32,808 bases of DNA from Bhargavaea ullalensis (lineage in GTDB: Bacteria; Bacillota; Bacilli; Bacillales_A; Planococcaceae): the NCBI RefSeq assembly GCF_040545425.1, contig NZ_JBEPLW010000028.1. One strand, written 5' to 3'. Each line of letters starts with the position of its first letter. Within the stretch, counting starts at the first letter, position 1. The notes beneath the pieces were generated by a model. That model ran no database searches and was not told the DNA's origin. It was given only the letters and a program-made list of their open reading frames with translations. Positions 26,391 through 32,808 of this stretch are shown in pieces. Both the position numbers and the translations under genes were made by a program.

Positions 26391-26811
26391 TGCAACTACT
26401 TCCTCCTTCTGACTGTCTGCTTTTTAATACAAACACACGAGAAGTTAGCAACAAAGTACAAATGAATTTCCTGCACAGCACTGTTCCCTTTTGATATCCG
26501 GGACTGCCGGACACCTTTTTTCTCCTCCCTCCCCCGGCCCGCACAACATGCGGGCATTCCCAGGAACCTGTGCCGATGCCACCGAGTTGTCTCCTACAGC
26601 GTCGAACAGCGGACCTCGCCGTCTGCATATCCAAATGACTGTAAGTTTTCCTTTTCGATTCCTATTCTGTATTCATTATACCTATATCTGTTCGGGCTTG
26701 TCCATCCGTTTTTGGAATTTTGTTTAAATTAGCAGTATTTTGTTCTCATATGTCAAATTTTCATCAGTTCCGTTTCGCCGGAAGGGCCGTTCAGCCGACG
26801 GATCCCGGCTT
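26391..26811. other. Long intergenic region upstream of comK
   Basis: About 420 bases separate comK from the DUF2971 gene. It contains a perfect 7-bp hairpin (GCCCGCA at 26537-26543 with TGCGGGC at 26549-26555), a smaller TCCGG/CCGGA hairpin with a T run nearby, and an AT-rich part at 26640-26760. I see no gene. The comK promoter, and possibly a long leader, must lie here. Confidence 0.5.
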
Positions 26812-27654
26812 TTATTCCGGCCGGAAATGCCGGAAAGTGAGCTTGAATTTCGTGCTGCTGTCGTCGATGTCGATCTCCCGGATCGGCAAGTTCTGCTCAC
26901 GGGCGATGTCAAAGAGCGCCAATTTGTCGGATTCCCGGCACCGGTTTCCGAGGTACAGACCGCTCAGCCGCAGGCCCGCTTCCCCGTTTTCCAGCAGTTT
27001 GCCGCTTGTGCGCTCGCGGTTCGGCGGGACGATCCGGTATTCCTCTTCGTAATCCCACGAGTCGTGCTTCACGAAATGTGTTAAATACAAAAGTACCGGC
27101 TCCACCGCGGACACTTCCTGCGGCTTTAGTTCCCCTTTGAACAACAGATGCAGTTCATGCACCATCTTCTTCAGCAACACCGCCGCGTTCCGCCGGTCGT
27201 GTGCGTAGATCACCGGAAACAGCCGGTCGCCGTCGGTCACTTCATATTCCGCACAAAATCCCTGGTAGTTGTTCGTGTAGTGGGCCCACATCGGGAAGTT
27301 CTCAAGGTTCGCCGTGAAGCTCGCCGACAAAAACACCCGCCGGATCCGGTCGAGCAGCCGCTCCATCATTTCCGCTTCCCGCACATTCTCGAATTCCGAT
27401 TCATCCAGCAGCACGGCCTTGAACTCAAACGGATCATTCAGGAATTCCGCCGCGCTCGCCCAGATTTCAGCGTTGCGGATCGAGGCGAGCCGGAGCTCGT
27501 TTTCCGTCTGCCAGTCCACCCGCCGCTCGTCGTACAAGGGAAAGAACTTGTACAGCCTGGCGGGGATGCATTCATTTTTATAGTCGATGGCGTCTTCGAT
27601 CGAATGGTCGGCCAGCAGCGCCGCAAACTTCTTCAAGTCAAATTTCTCCGTCAT
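26812..27654 (-). CDS. DUF2971 family protein
   Basis: The 280-residue product fits DUF2971: LYKFFPLYDERR near the start, FLNDPFEFK, the central MWAHYTNNYQGFCAEY motif, and later WDYEEEYRIV and LYLGNRC. The family is widespread and scattered in bacteria, including variable regions. Its activity is not established, though toxin or defence roles have been suggested. No partner gene is adjacent. The ATG at 27654 follows GGAGGGATCGG. Its GC content resembles the chromosomal neighbours, so there is no sign of recent transfer. No strong terminator is seen after the stop codon. Confidence 0.78.
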   Translation of the reverse strand: MTEKFDLKKFAALLADHSIEDAIDYKNECIPARLYKFFPLYDERRVDWQTENELRLASIRNAEIWASAAEFLNDPFEFKAVLLDESEFENVREAEMMERLLDRIRRVFLSASFTANLENFPMWAHYTNNYQGFCAEYEVTDGDRLFPVIYAHDRRNAAVLLKKMVHELHLLFKGELKPQEVSAVEPVLLYLTHFVKHDSWDYEEEYRIVPPNRERTSGKLLENGEAGLRLSGLYLGNRCRESDKLALFDIAREQNLPIREIDIDDSSTKFKLTFRHFRPE

Positions 27655-27721
27655 GATGCCGATCCCTCCGTCTGTCCGTCTTGCCGCTCTTCCCTTCCTA
27701 TACCCGATTTGCCGGATCCGC

Positions 27722-27750
27722 TTGCCATCCTCCGTCCAATCGCCTACACT
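27722..27750 (+). promoter_or_regulatory. Sigma-A type promoter of the thiamine transporter operon
   Basis: TTGCCA (27722-27727) and TACACT (27745-27750) are separated by 17 bp. They lie about 45 bp upstream of the TPP riboswitch on the same strand. Confidence 0.6.
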
Positions 27751-27794
27751 TGGGGCAGCGGGCAGACCCGCGGCACGAAAAACTGCATACCGTC

Positions 27795-27892
27795 ACTGCG
27801 CTGGGGGTGCCCGTCACGGGCTGAGATGAGAGCGAACGCTCCGATCCCTTTGGACTCGATCAGGTTAATACCTGCGTGAGGAAGTGCGGCGG
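27795..27892 (+). ncRNA. TPP riboswitch (THI element)
   Basis: The conserved core is present: GGGGTGCCC, then CACGGGCTGAGATGAGAG, then GATCCCTTTG, then ACTCGATCAGGTTAATACC, then TGCGTGAGGAAG. This is the thiamine pyrophosphate aptamer. A terminator hairpin follows before the ykoF start, so excess TPP should stop transcription of ykoFEDC. It agrees with the transporter function of the genes downstream. Confidence 0.95.
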
Positions 27893-27939
27893 ATTTCATC
27901 GCGCCTGCCCTGTTTTCGCATGGCCATTATGGAATTCCG

Positions 27940-27967
27940 GCTGCATCTTCACGGGTGCGGCTTTTTT
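27940..27967 (+). terminator. Riboswitch-controlled terminator
   Basis: GCTGCATC (27940-27947) pairs with GGTGCGGC (27954-27961), and six Ts follow (27962-27967). It sits between the TPP aptamer and ykoF, where an expression-platform terminator is expected. Confidence 0.8.
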
Positions 27968-27994
27968 GTGTTTACTTTCAAGGGGGAATTCAAC

Positions 27995-28591
27995 ATGGAT
28001 CAACTGCAATGCGGAACAAGCCCGATCGTCGGGTTCCGGTTCTCGCTCCACCCGATGACCGACCGGTTCGCCGACGTCATCACGGAGGCGATCAATGAAA
28101 CCGACACATCGGCCGTCTGGATGCACACCGATGACGTCTCCACAGTCATCCGCGGAAAACAGGCGCATGTGTTCAATGTCGCCAAAGCCATTGCGCTCCA
28201 CGCAGCGAAAACCGGCGTTCATGTCGCACTGAACGGGACGTTTTCCGCCGGTTGCCCGGGCGACTCAGCGGGCGATGTGTTCTTGGATAAGCCGGATGAA
28301 CTGCTCAATACGGATCGGACAAAGCAATATGTATCATCCCAGTTCGCGCTTTATCCGATGAACAACCCCGGCTACATGGAGGTCATCTACCGGGAAGTCG
28401 ACCGGGCGAAGGCGTCCGGCGTTTTCAACGAATCGATGCATTACGCGAGCGGCATCCACGGGGACATCCACGACGTTTTTGATTTCTACGAGGAGGCATT
28501 TTCGAACGCCCGCTCCGACGAGCACCGCCATCTCGTCATGACCGTCTCGATGAGCATCAATTCCCCGTCCCACGGAGGAGCCGGCCGATGA
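27995..28591 (+). CDS. ykoF: YkoF, thiamine/HMP-binding protein
   Basis: The 198-residue product matches YkoF, a protein of two ACT-like halves (about 8-90 and 108-190) that binds thiamine or its pyrimidine part, hydroxymethylpyrimidine. Motifs include FRFSLHPM in the first half and FALYPM in the second, showing the internal repeat. It is the first gene of a ykoFEDC operon, in the same order as in Bacillus subtilis. I chose ATG at 27995, which follows AGGGGG by eight bases; the frame extends back to 27884 but that overlaps the terminator. The stop overlaps the ykoE start (ATGA). Expression should be controlled by the TPP riboswitch. Confidence 0.92.
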   Translation: MDQLQCGTSPIVGFRFSLHPMTDRFADVITEAINETDTSAVWMHTDDVSTVIRGKQAHVFNVAKAIALHAAKTGVHVALNGTFSAGCPGDSAGDVFLDKPDELLNTDRTKQYVSSQFALYPMNNPGYMEVIYREVDRAKASGVFNESMHYASGIHGDIHDVFDFYEEAFSNARSDEHRHLVMTVSMSINSPSHGGAGR

Positions 28592-29172
28592 CGATGAAAT
28601 CTTGGAAGCTGAAAGAAATCGTCCTCATGTCGCTGTTCGGCGTCGTCTTCGGCATCATCTATCTCGTGTTCGTCCACTTCGGCAACCTCTGGGCAGGCGT
28701 CATCGGACCGCTCGCCTACGAATGGATCTTCGGCATCTGGTTTATCGTGTCGATCTTGTGCATGTCGATCATCCGCAAGCCCGGTGCCGCCTTCTTGCCG
28801 GAAACCTTGGCGGCGATCATCGAAGTGCTGCTCGGCAACGGCGCCGGCCCCCGCCTCATTCTATCGGGCATGGTGCAGGGTCTCGGGGCGGAGGCGGCGT
28901 TCGCCGTCACCGGGTACAAGCGGTTCAATCTGCCGGTCATGATGCTCGCGGGCGCCGGCTCTGCCTTGTTCAGCTTTGCGTACGGCTATTTCGTCTCGGG
29001 CTACGCGGCGCTTGATCCGAAATTTGTGATGATCATGCTCGCGCTCCGCGTGATGAGCGGAATCCTCATCGCCGGCGTCGGCGGCAAATACCTCGCGGAC
29101 GGACTGCTCGCGACCGGTGCGCTCCGCGGCTATGCGATTTCTCGTGCAGGCAAGGGGGAGGCCCGTGCCTGA
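28588..29172 (+). CDS. ykoE: YkoE, substrate-binding membrane component of a thiamine-precursor ECF transporter
   Basis: The 194-residue product is hydrophobic, with about five to six membrane segments, and belongs to the YkoE family. It is the S component that recognises hydroxymethylpyrimidine or thiamine in an ECF-type ABC transporter. Motifs such as VLLGNGAGP and GMVQGLGAE fit the family. The ATG at 28588 overlaps the ykoF stop and follows GGAGGAG. The energy-coupling parts are encoded directly after it by ykoD and ykoC. Length and topology are normal. Confidence 0.92.
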   Translation: MTMKSWKLKEIVLMSLFGVVFGIIYLVFVHFGNLWAGVIGPLAYEWIFGIWFIVSILCMSIIRKPGAAFLPETLAAIIEVLLGNGAGPRLILSGMVQGLGAEAAFAVTGYKRFNLPVMMLAGAGSALFSFAYGYFVSGYAALDPKFVMIMLALRVMSGILIAGVGGKYLADGLLATGALRGYAISRAGKGEARA

Positions 29173-30598
29173 GGCGGTGTTCCGGCTGGAAGAGGTGTCT
29201 TTCCGGTTCCCCGAGGACGACCGGGCGGTGCTGAACGGAATTTCATTTGAGATCAGGCGGGGTGAGCGCGTCGTGTTGTCCGGTCCGAGCGGTTGCGGCA
29301 AAAGCACGCTGCTTTATTTGCTGAACCGGCTGTATCCGGCGAACTGTGACGGCATCGTCGGAGGGACGGTCCGGCTGTTCGGCCGGTTGTCCGAGGTGTG
29401 GAAGCCCGGCGAGATCAACCGGTTCGTCGCGACCGTCTTCCAGGACCCCGATGCCCAGTTTTGCATGCCGACCGTCGAGCAGGAGCTCGCATTCACGCTC
29501 GAAAACCTGCGGGTGCCGCGCGAGGAAATGAAACGCCGGATCGTGGAAGTGCTGGCACTCACCGGGCTTGAAGAGCTGCGCGGTGCGGTCATCCAGAATC
29601 TGTCGGGCGGACAAAAACAGCGTGTCGCCGCCGCCTGCGCCCTCGTCATGCAGCCCGAAGTGCTTCTGCTGGACGAGCCGCTCGCCCATCTCGATCCGCA
29701 CACCGCGCGCGAACTTGTCCGCTGGCTCGATGGGCTCCAGAAGAAAACCGGTCTCACGGTCGTCGCCGTCGAGCACCGCCTCGACTTGTGGGACGGATTT
29801 TTTGACCGGGAGATCCGCCTCGGACCTGAAGGGCGGCTGACCGGGTGCGGGCCGTTTCTGCCCGGGCCGCCTATGCGTTTTCCCGAGCGGCCGGCAGCAA
29901 TTGGCGAAGAGGCTTCACTTCGTGTCGAGGAGTTATCTGTTTCGATCCGCGGACAGGAGATCCTGTCCAAGCTTTCATTCCAATTGAACGAATCCGAAAT
30001 CGCCGTCATCGCCGGTCCGAACGGCAGCGGGAAATCGTCGCTTGCGAAGGCGCTCTGCGGCATTTACAAGAAATCCGGCGGGCGGGTCAATGCAGCCTCG
30101 GGCATCGGCTACGTGCCCCAGTCACCGGAATTCCTTTTCCTGACCGCTTCGGTCCGGGAAGAGCTGGCGTTTTCGGGGATAGCTTCTGGGGAGGAAGTGG
30201 ACGGCTTGATGGAACGGCTCCGGCTTGAGGAGATTGCGGACGCCCACCCGTTTTCCGTCTCCCACGGACAAAAGCGGCGAGCGGCGATCGGGGCGATGCT
30301 CGCAGACAACCGGCCGGTCATCGTCATGGACGAGCCGACATCCGGCCAGGACGCCGCCGCGCTGCTTGAGCTGTATGAGCTGATCGACGAGCGCCGGCGG
30401 GAAGGGGTATCGTTCCTCATCATTACCCACGATATGGAATTCGCCGCCGCAATCGCCGATTCGGTGATGTTGATGAAAGACGGCGCACTCACGGGCAAGT
30501 TCCGTGCGGCTGACGTCTGGGCGGATCCCGGTCTGCTCGCCGCCCATCACCTGATCCCGCCGAAAGGAGCGAATGCGCATGAGCCGGCTTTTGCATGA
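29165..30598 (+). CDS. ykoD: YkoD, double ATPase subunit of the ECF transporter
   Basis: The 477-residue product contains two ABC ATPase domains in one chain. The first has Walker A GPSGCGKST, signature LSGGQKQR and Walker B LLLDEP. The second has GPNGSGKSS, a weaker signature VSHGQKRR and IVMDEP. Together they power uptake through YkoE and YkoC. I chose GTG at 29165 because AAGGGGGAGG lies just upstream; it overlaps the ykoE stop by eight bases. The longer frame to 29117 lies within ykoE. The 3' end overlaps the ykoC start. Confidence 0.93.
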   Translation: MPEAVFRLEEVSFRFPEDDRAVLNGISFEIRRGERVVLSGPSGCGKSTLLYLLNRLYPANCDGIVGGTVRLFGRLSEVWKPGEINRFVATVFQDPDAQFCMPTVEQELAFTLENLRVPREEMKRRIVEVLALTGLEELRGAVIQNLSGGQKQRVAAACALVMQPEVLLLDEPLAHLDPHTARELVRWLDGLQKKTGLTVVAVEHRLDLWDGFFDREIRLGPEGRLTGCGPFLPGPPMRFPERPAAIGEEASLRVEELSVSIRGQEILSKLSFQLNESEIAVIAGPNGSGKSSLAKALCGIYKKSGGRVNAASGIGYVPQSPEFLFLTASVREELAFSGIASGEEVDGLMERLRLEEIADAHPFSVSHGQKRRAAIGAMLADNRPVIVMDEPTSGQDAAALLELYELIDERRREGVSFLIITHDMEFAAAIADSVMLMKDGALTGKFRAADVWADPGLLAAHHLIPPKGANAHEPAFA

Positions 30599-31334
30599 CA
30601 TGAACCCGTCGGTGAAGTTTTTGGCCGTGATCGTCTCGATGCTGACGATGGCGTTTTTCTTTAACCCGTGGACGCCGCTCTTGTTCTGGGTCGGCCTGCT
30701 CGTCGTGCAAGTGCTCATGAGCCGGGTGAACTGGAAAGTCTGGGGCCTCATGATGCTGCCGATGGGGCTCGGCGCCGCCGGCTACCTCTGGACCACGCTC
30801 GTCTTCGGCGCGGACACTGGCGGAGAAGTGATCGGCTCGTTCCTCGGCATCGAAGTGACCGACGAACAATGGGCACGCGCCTGGTCGCTCGCGTTCCGGG
30901 TGCTCGCCTTCTCCGGTCTGTCGCTGCTGTTCGCCCTCACGACCGACCCGGTCACCTTCATCATGAGCCTCATGCAGCAGCTCCGCGTCCCGCCGAAGCT
31001 CGCCTACGGAACGATGGTCAGCTACCAGTTCCTGCCTGTCCTGAAAGATGAACTTGTCCAGATCCGCCAGGCCCAGCGCCTCCGCGGAGTCGACGAAGGC
31101 AAACACTGGTGGCAGCGCGCCCTCGGCATGCGCCGATTACTGATCCCGATGCTCGCCGGCGCCGTCCGCAAAGCCGAACGCGCCGCCTTCGCCATGGAAG
31201 CAAAAGGATTTACCGGAGAACCGCGGAGTGAATTTTACCAGCCGGTGAAGATCGGTGCGCGCGACTTTGCGCTCGGCGGGATGTTTTTGGTCCTGTTGGT
31301 GGGGAGTTGCGTAGCGGGGGTATGGCTTGGGTAA
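30579..31334 (+). CDS. ykoC: YkoC, membrane coupling subunit (EcfT) of the ECF transporter
   Basis: The 251-residue product has about five membrane segments and the two EcfT coupling motifs near its C-terminal half (AQRLRG and AMEAKG), which contact the ATPases. It completes the ykoFEDC operon. I chose ATG at 30579 because AAAGGAG precedes it by nine bases; an ATG six bases earlier is too close to that site. It overlaps ykoD by 20 bases. A 21-bp phased repeat array begins only about two bases after its stop codon, so no normal terminator follows. Confidence 0.92.
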   Translation: MSRLLHDMNPSVKFLAVIVSMLTMAFFFNPWTPLLFWVGLLVVQVLMSRVNWKVWGLMMLPMGLGAAGYLWTTLVFGADTGGEVIGSFLGIEVTDEQWARAWSLAFRVLAFSGLSLLFALTTDPVTFIMSLMQQLRVPPKLAYGTMVSYQFLPVLKDELVQIRQAQRLRGVDEGKHWWQRALGMRRLLIPMLAGAVRKAERAAFAMEAKGFTGEPRSEFYQPVKIGARDFALGGMFLVLLVGSCVAGVWLG

Positions 31335-31336
31335 GT

Positions 31337-31495
31337 GAGTGAAGGAGTCGCATTTGGGGCGAGTGAGACGCTTTCGGTCCCGAGTGAGTCGCTAAGGGCC
31401 GCGAGTGAGTCGCTAAAGGTCCCGAGTGAGACGCAATGTGGCGCGAGTAAGTCGCTAGGGTCTTCGAGTGAGACCCAATCTGTCCCAAGTGCCGA
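31337..31495 (+). repeat. 21-bp phased GAGTG repeat array after ykoC
   Basis: GAGTG or one-base variants begin at 31361, 31382, 31403, 31424, 31445, 31466 and 31487, exactly 21 bp apart; one more at 31337 is 24 bp before the first. Most units read GAGTGAGTCGCTA or GAGTGAGACGC and then diverge. The array abuts the ykoC stop codon. Confidence 0.88.
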
Positions 31496-31554
31496 CGAAA
31501 GTCTTCAAGGGACGCTTTTCCGCCCATCTCACGGATTTCCAACATCTACGCGCT

Positions 31555-31640
31555 CACTCAAGCCTGATATGATTCCACTCGCGCGCTCAACGCGCTCACT
31601 CGAAGCGCCTATGATTCCACTCGCCCCCCTGTATATCCGA
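31555..31640 (-). repeat. 21-bp phased CACTC array, same type as at 23786
   Basis: CACTC begins at 31555, 31576, 31597 and 31618, exactly 21 bp apart. The two alternating unit ends (ATGATTC and GCGCT) are those of the array at 23786-23880, in the same orientation 7.7 kb away. It is inverted relative to the GAGTG array just upstream. Confidence 0.85.
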
Positions 31641-31700
31641 TAGTGCAAACTCCATCAGTGGAAGAAAAAAGCGACACTGAACCAGATCCCTTCGGTGAGC

Positions 31701-31740
31701 GAGTGAGTCGCTATCCGCCGCGAGTGAGTCGCTATCAAAT
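31701..31740 (+). repeat. Short GAGTG repeat pair
   Basis: Two units, GAGTGAGTCGCTAT at 31701 and again at 31722, are 21 bp apart. They match the array after ykoC and return to the plus orientation. Confidence 0.8.
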
Positions 31741-31751
31741 CTATGCAAAGA

Positions 31752-31786
31752 AAAACGTCCGGAAAGGCTCTCTTTCCGGACGTTTT
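31752..31786 (-). terminator. Strong rho-independent terminator
   Basis: A perfect 15-bp stem (31752-31766 with 31772-31786) and a 5-base loop has flanking A and T runs that make it work on either strand. It lies just after the stop codon of the minus-strand hypothetical gene. Confidence 0.9.
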
Positions 31787-31794
31787 CTTCCGCC

Positions 31795-32316
31795 TTACAG
31801 CACCTCTTCGTCTTCTGCTTCTTCCTCGACATCCACGTCGACGCCCATCACCTGCATCTTCGGGATAAACGCCTCAGTCCGGGCGAGCGCATTGCCGTAC
31901 ACGCGGGTCCGGTAATGTTTTCTCCGCCAGACGACGATCCAGCGCCGGTCGCCGAGGTCGAGCCCGCCGATGCACCGATTTAATTCCTCCATGTCGAGCA
32001 CGACCAGCTCGCCGCCCGGCCGGTTGCCGTACGACCCGATGATCGCGACGTGGCAGTCGCCGTATTCATTGTTCAGTCCGCGGATCCGCTCCACTTCCTC
32101 CGGCCGGAATGAAAACGACCAGAGGATGGACTTTTCCTTCCGCTTGGACGACGGCGCGGACAAGTACTTCGAGTACACTGTAAACTCTTCGCCGTCGCGC
32201 CGCACCCGGTACACCCCCTCCGGATGATCCGCCAGTCCCGCCAGCTCGAATCCTTTGTTCAATAAAACGTTCGCCAGCGCCCCGTGAAAGAAATCCACTT
32301 TCCTCAGTCTCGTCAT
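31795..32316 (-). CDS. Hypothetical protein with acidic C-terminus
   Basis: The 173-residue product is soluble, with no membrane segment or signal peptide. It has a mixed alpha/beta look with WSFSFRPEEV, HVAIIGSYGN and WIVVWRRKHYRTR stretches, and ends in a very acidic tail (EEEAEDEEVL). I do not recognise the family. The ATG at 32316 follows GGAGGAGGAAGG, which lies inside a possible nine-codon leader frame ending in TGATG. A strong terminator follows the gene, so it is probably a single-gene unit. Base composition matches the chromosome. Confidence 0.75.
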   Translation of the reverse strand: MTRLRKVDFFHGALANVLLNKGFELAGLADHPEGVYRVRRDGEEFTVYSKYLSAPSSKRKEKSILWSFSFRPEEVERIRGLNNEYGDCHVAIIGSYGNRPGGELVVLDMEELNRCIGGLDLGDRRWIVVWRRKHYRTRVYGNALARTEAFIPKMQVMGVDVDVEEEAEDEEVL

Positions 32317-32345
32317 CAGCCTTCCTCCTCCATTAACTGTCCCAT
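32316..32345 (-). CDS. Possible nine-residue leader peptide
   Basis: A short frame, MGQLMEEEG then stop, begins at 32345 after an excellent ribosome binding site (GGAAGGAGG). Its TGA stop overlaps the ATG of the 173-residue gene as TGATG. It could couple translation of that gene. The frame is too short for statistics, and it may be chance caused by the purine-rich ribosome binding site of the main gene. Confidence 0.35.
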   Translation of the reverse strand: MGQLMEEEG

Positions 32346-32393
32346 TTACATACCTCCTTCCCTTATAGAAGGAATTCTAAAAGAGAAGAACGC

Positions 32394-32418
32394 AAAAAGA
32401 CCGGCAACCGGGCCGGCC
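32394..32418 (-). terminator. Probable terminator of the zinc-ribbon gene
   Basis: On the minus strand GCCGG and CCGGC form a GC-rich hairpin (32399-32418), followed by TTTTT (32394-32398), just after the stop codon of the small zinc-ribbon gene. Confidence 0.7.
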
Positions 32419-32421
32419 TGC

Positions 32422-32646
32422 TTACTTGATTTCCTTTTCATAATCCCCCGGCTCCAGATCGTCCGGGTTCGGATCGTACGGATCTTCCGTGCCCGATTCA
32501 TGCGGATCTTCCACGAACACGCTCGGCCCGCTGTTTTCCGGCTCCGGCGTTCCTTCCGCGGGCGCACAATCCGGGCAGCGCTCCGGGTCCGGGGACAGAT
32601 CGGTGCCGAATTCCCTGCCGCATTCAACGCAAAGTGGATGGGTCAC
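32422..32646 (-). CDS. Small zinc-ribbon protein of unknown function
   Basis: The 74-residue product has an N-terminal zinc ribbon with two Cys pairs (CVEC and CPDC) and a long acidic, Pro-rich tail. I do not know the family. I chose GTG at 32646 because GGAGG lies ten to eleven bases upstream. An ATG at 32664 would add six residues, but GGAGG then falls inside the gene. The open frame continues further upstream into the group II intron end, which is not expected to be coding here. If the intron interrupts a longer gene, the missing 5' part would be outside the window. Confidence 0.6.
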   Translation of the reverse strand: MTHPLCVECGREFGTDLSPDPERCPDCAPAEGTPEPENSGPSVFVEDPHESGTEDPYDPNPDDLEPGDYEKEIK

Positions 32647-32716
32647 CTTATCGCTCGCCTCCATTCGCCCGTTAGTATGGCCCGTCGCAGCGGCTTCATG
32701 CGCAAATCGGATTCCA

Positions 32717-32808
32717 ATCGAGTAGGAGGGGGTGACTAACCCCCGACCTCTCACACCACCGTACGTACCGTTCGGTATACGGCGGTTCAATCAAGATGAA
32801 TAACGCAA
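32717..32808 (-). mobile_element. 3' end of a group II intron (domains V and VI), cut by the window edge
   Basis: On the minus strand the window enters a group II intron. Domain V is visible at about 32756-32788: a 9-bp stem ACCGCCGTA/TACGGTGGT, a two-base CG bulge, a 4-bp stem TACC/GGTA and a GAAC loop. The position of the catalytic triad reads CGC, as in bacterial class C introns. Domain VI follows as a hairpin (GGGGG/CCCCC), and the intron ends near CCTACTCGAT at about 32717. The reverse transcriptase gene, if any, lies outside the window. Confidence 0.8.

Noticed and set aside
31337..31740. Integron attC or REP elements
   Set aside because: There is no attC-type inverted core site and no REP-type palindromic pair; the regular 21-bp step does not fit either class.

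Overview
The window looks like chromosomal DNA of a moderately GC-rich member of the Bacillota, probably a Planococcaceae-type Bacillales. Three things suggest this: a ComK-like competence regulator, a TPP-riboswitch-controlled ykoFEDC thiamine-precursor transporter, and a Gram-positive style Pel polysaccharide cluster. The lineage is inferred from gene content only.

Left end (1-2640): a NERD-domain protein lies between two arrays of GAATG-containing repeats with an exact 92-bp period. A DUF1722 protein follows.

Polysaccharide region (2650-23540): a large 7TM-DISM hybrid sensor kinase diverges from a response regulator with a SARP-like winged helix and BTAD domain. Next come a UDP-sugar epimerase (PelX-like) and a minus-strand operon: diguanylate cyclase, pelD, pelE, pelA deacetylase, pelF, pelG and a separate secreted PelA-type hydrolase. 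Upstream is a second minus-strand operon: degenerate GGDEF plus receiver protein, HEAT-like membrane protein, processive family 2 glycosyltransferase and a 1061-residue membrane-anchored glycosidase-like protein. It looks like a second exopolysaccharide system that I cannot name. The epimerase gene and the pel operon share an unusual promoter layout: two TTAAGNG-type heptamers 11 bp apart, ending 8 bp upstream of a -10 box. This is the layout bound by SARP-type regulators, and the neighbouring response regulator has that architecture. The likely flow is envelope signal to kinase, to SARP-like regulator, to UDP-GalNAc supply, c-di-GMP synthesis and Pel production together.

Right half (23540-32808): a CACTC repeat array, an M20 amidohydrolase, a DUF2306 membrane protein, comK, a DUF2971 protein, the riboswitch and ykoFEDC, more repeat arrays, a hypothetical gene with a possible leader peptide, and a small zinc-ribbon gene. 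The window ends inside the 3' end of a group II intron (domains V and VI).

The most unusual feature is the repeats. Arrays at five places, with different sequences, share one frame: GARTG, six bases, usually TA, eight bases, repeating every 21 bp (two helical turns). The NERD-flanking arrays add one 29-bp step per 92-bp super-unit. I do not recognise this family.
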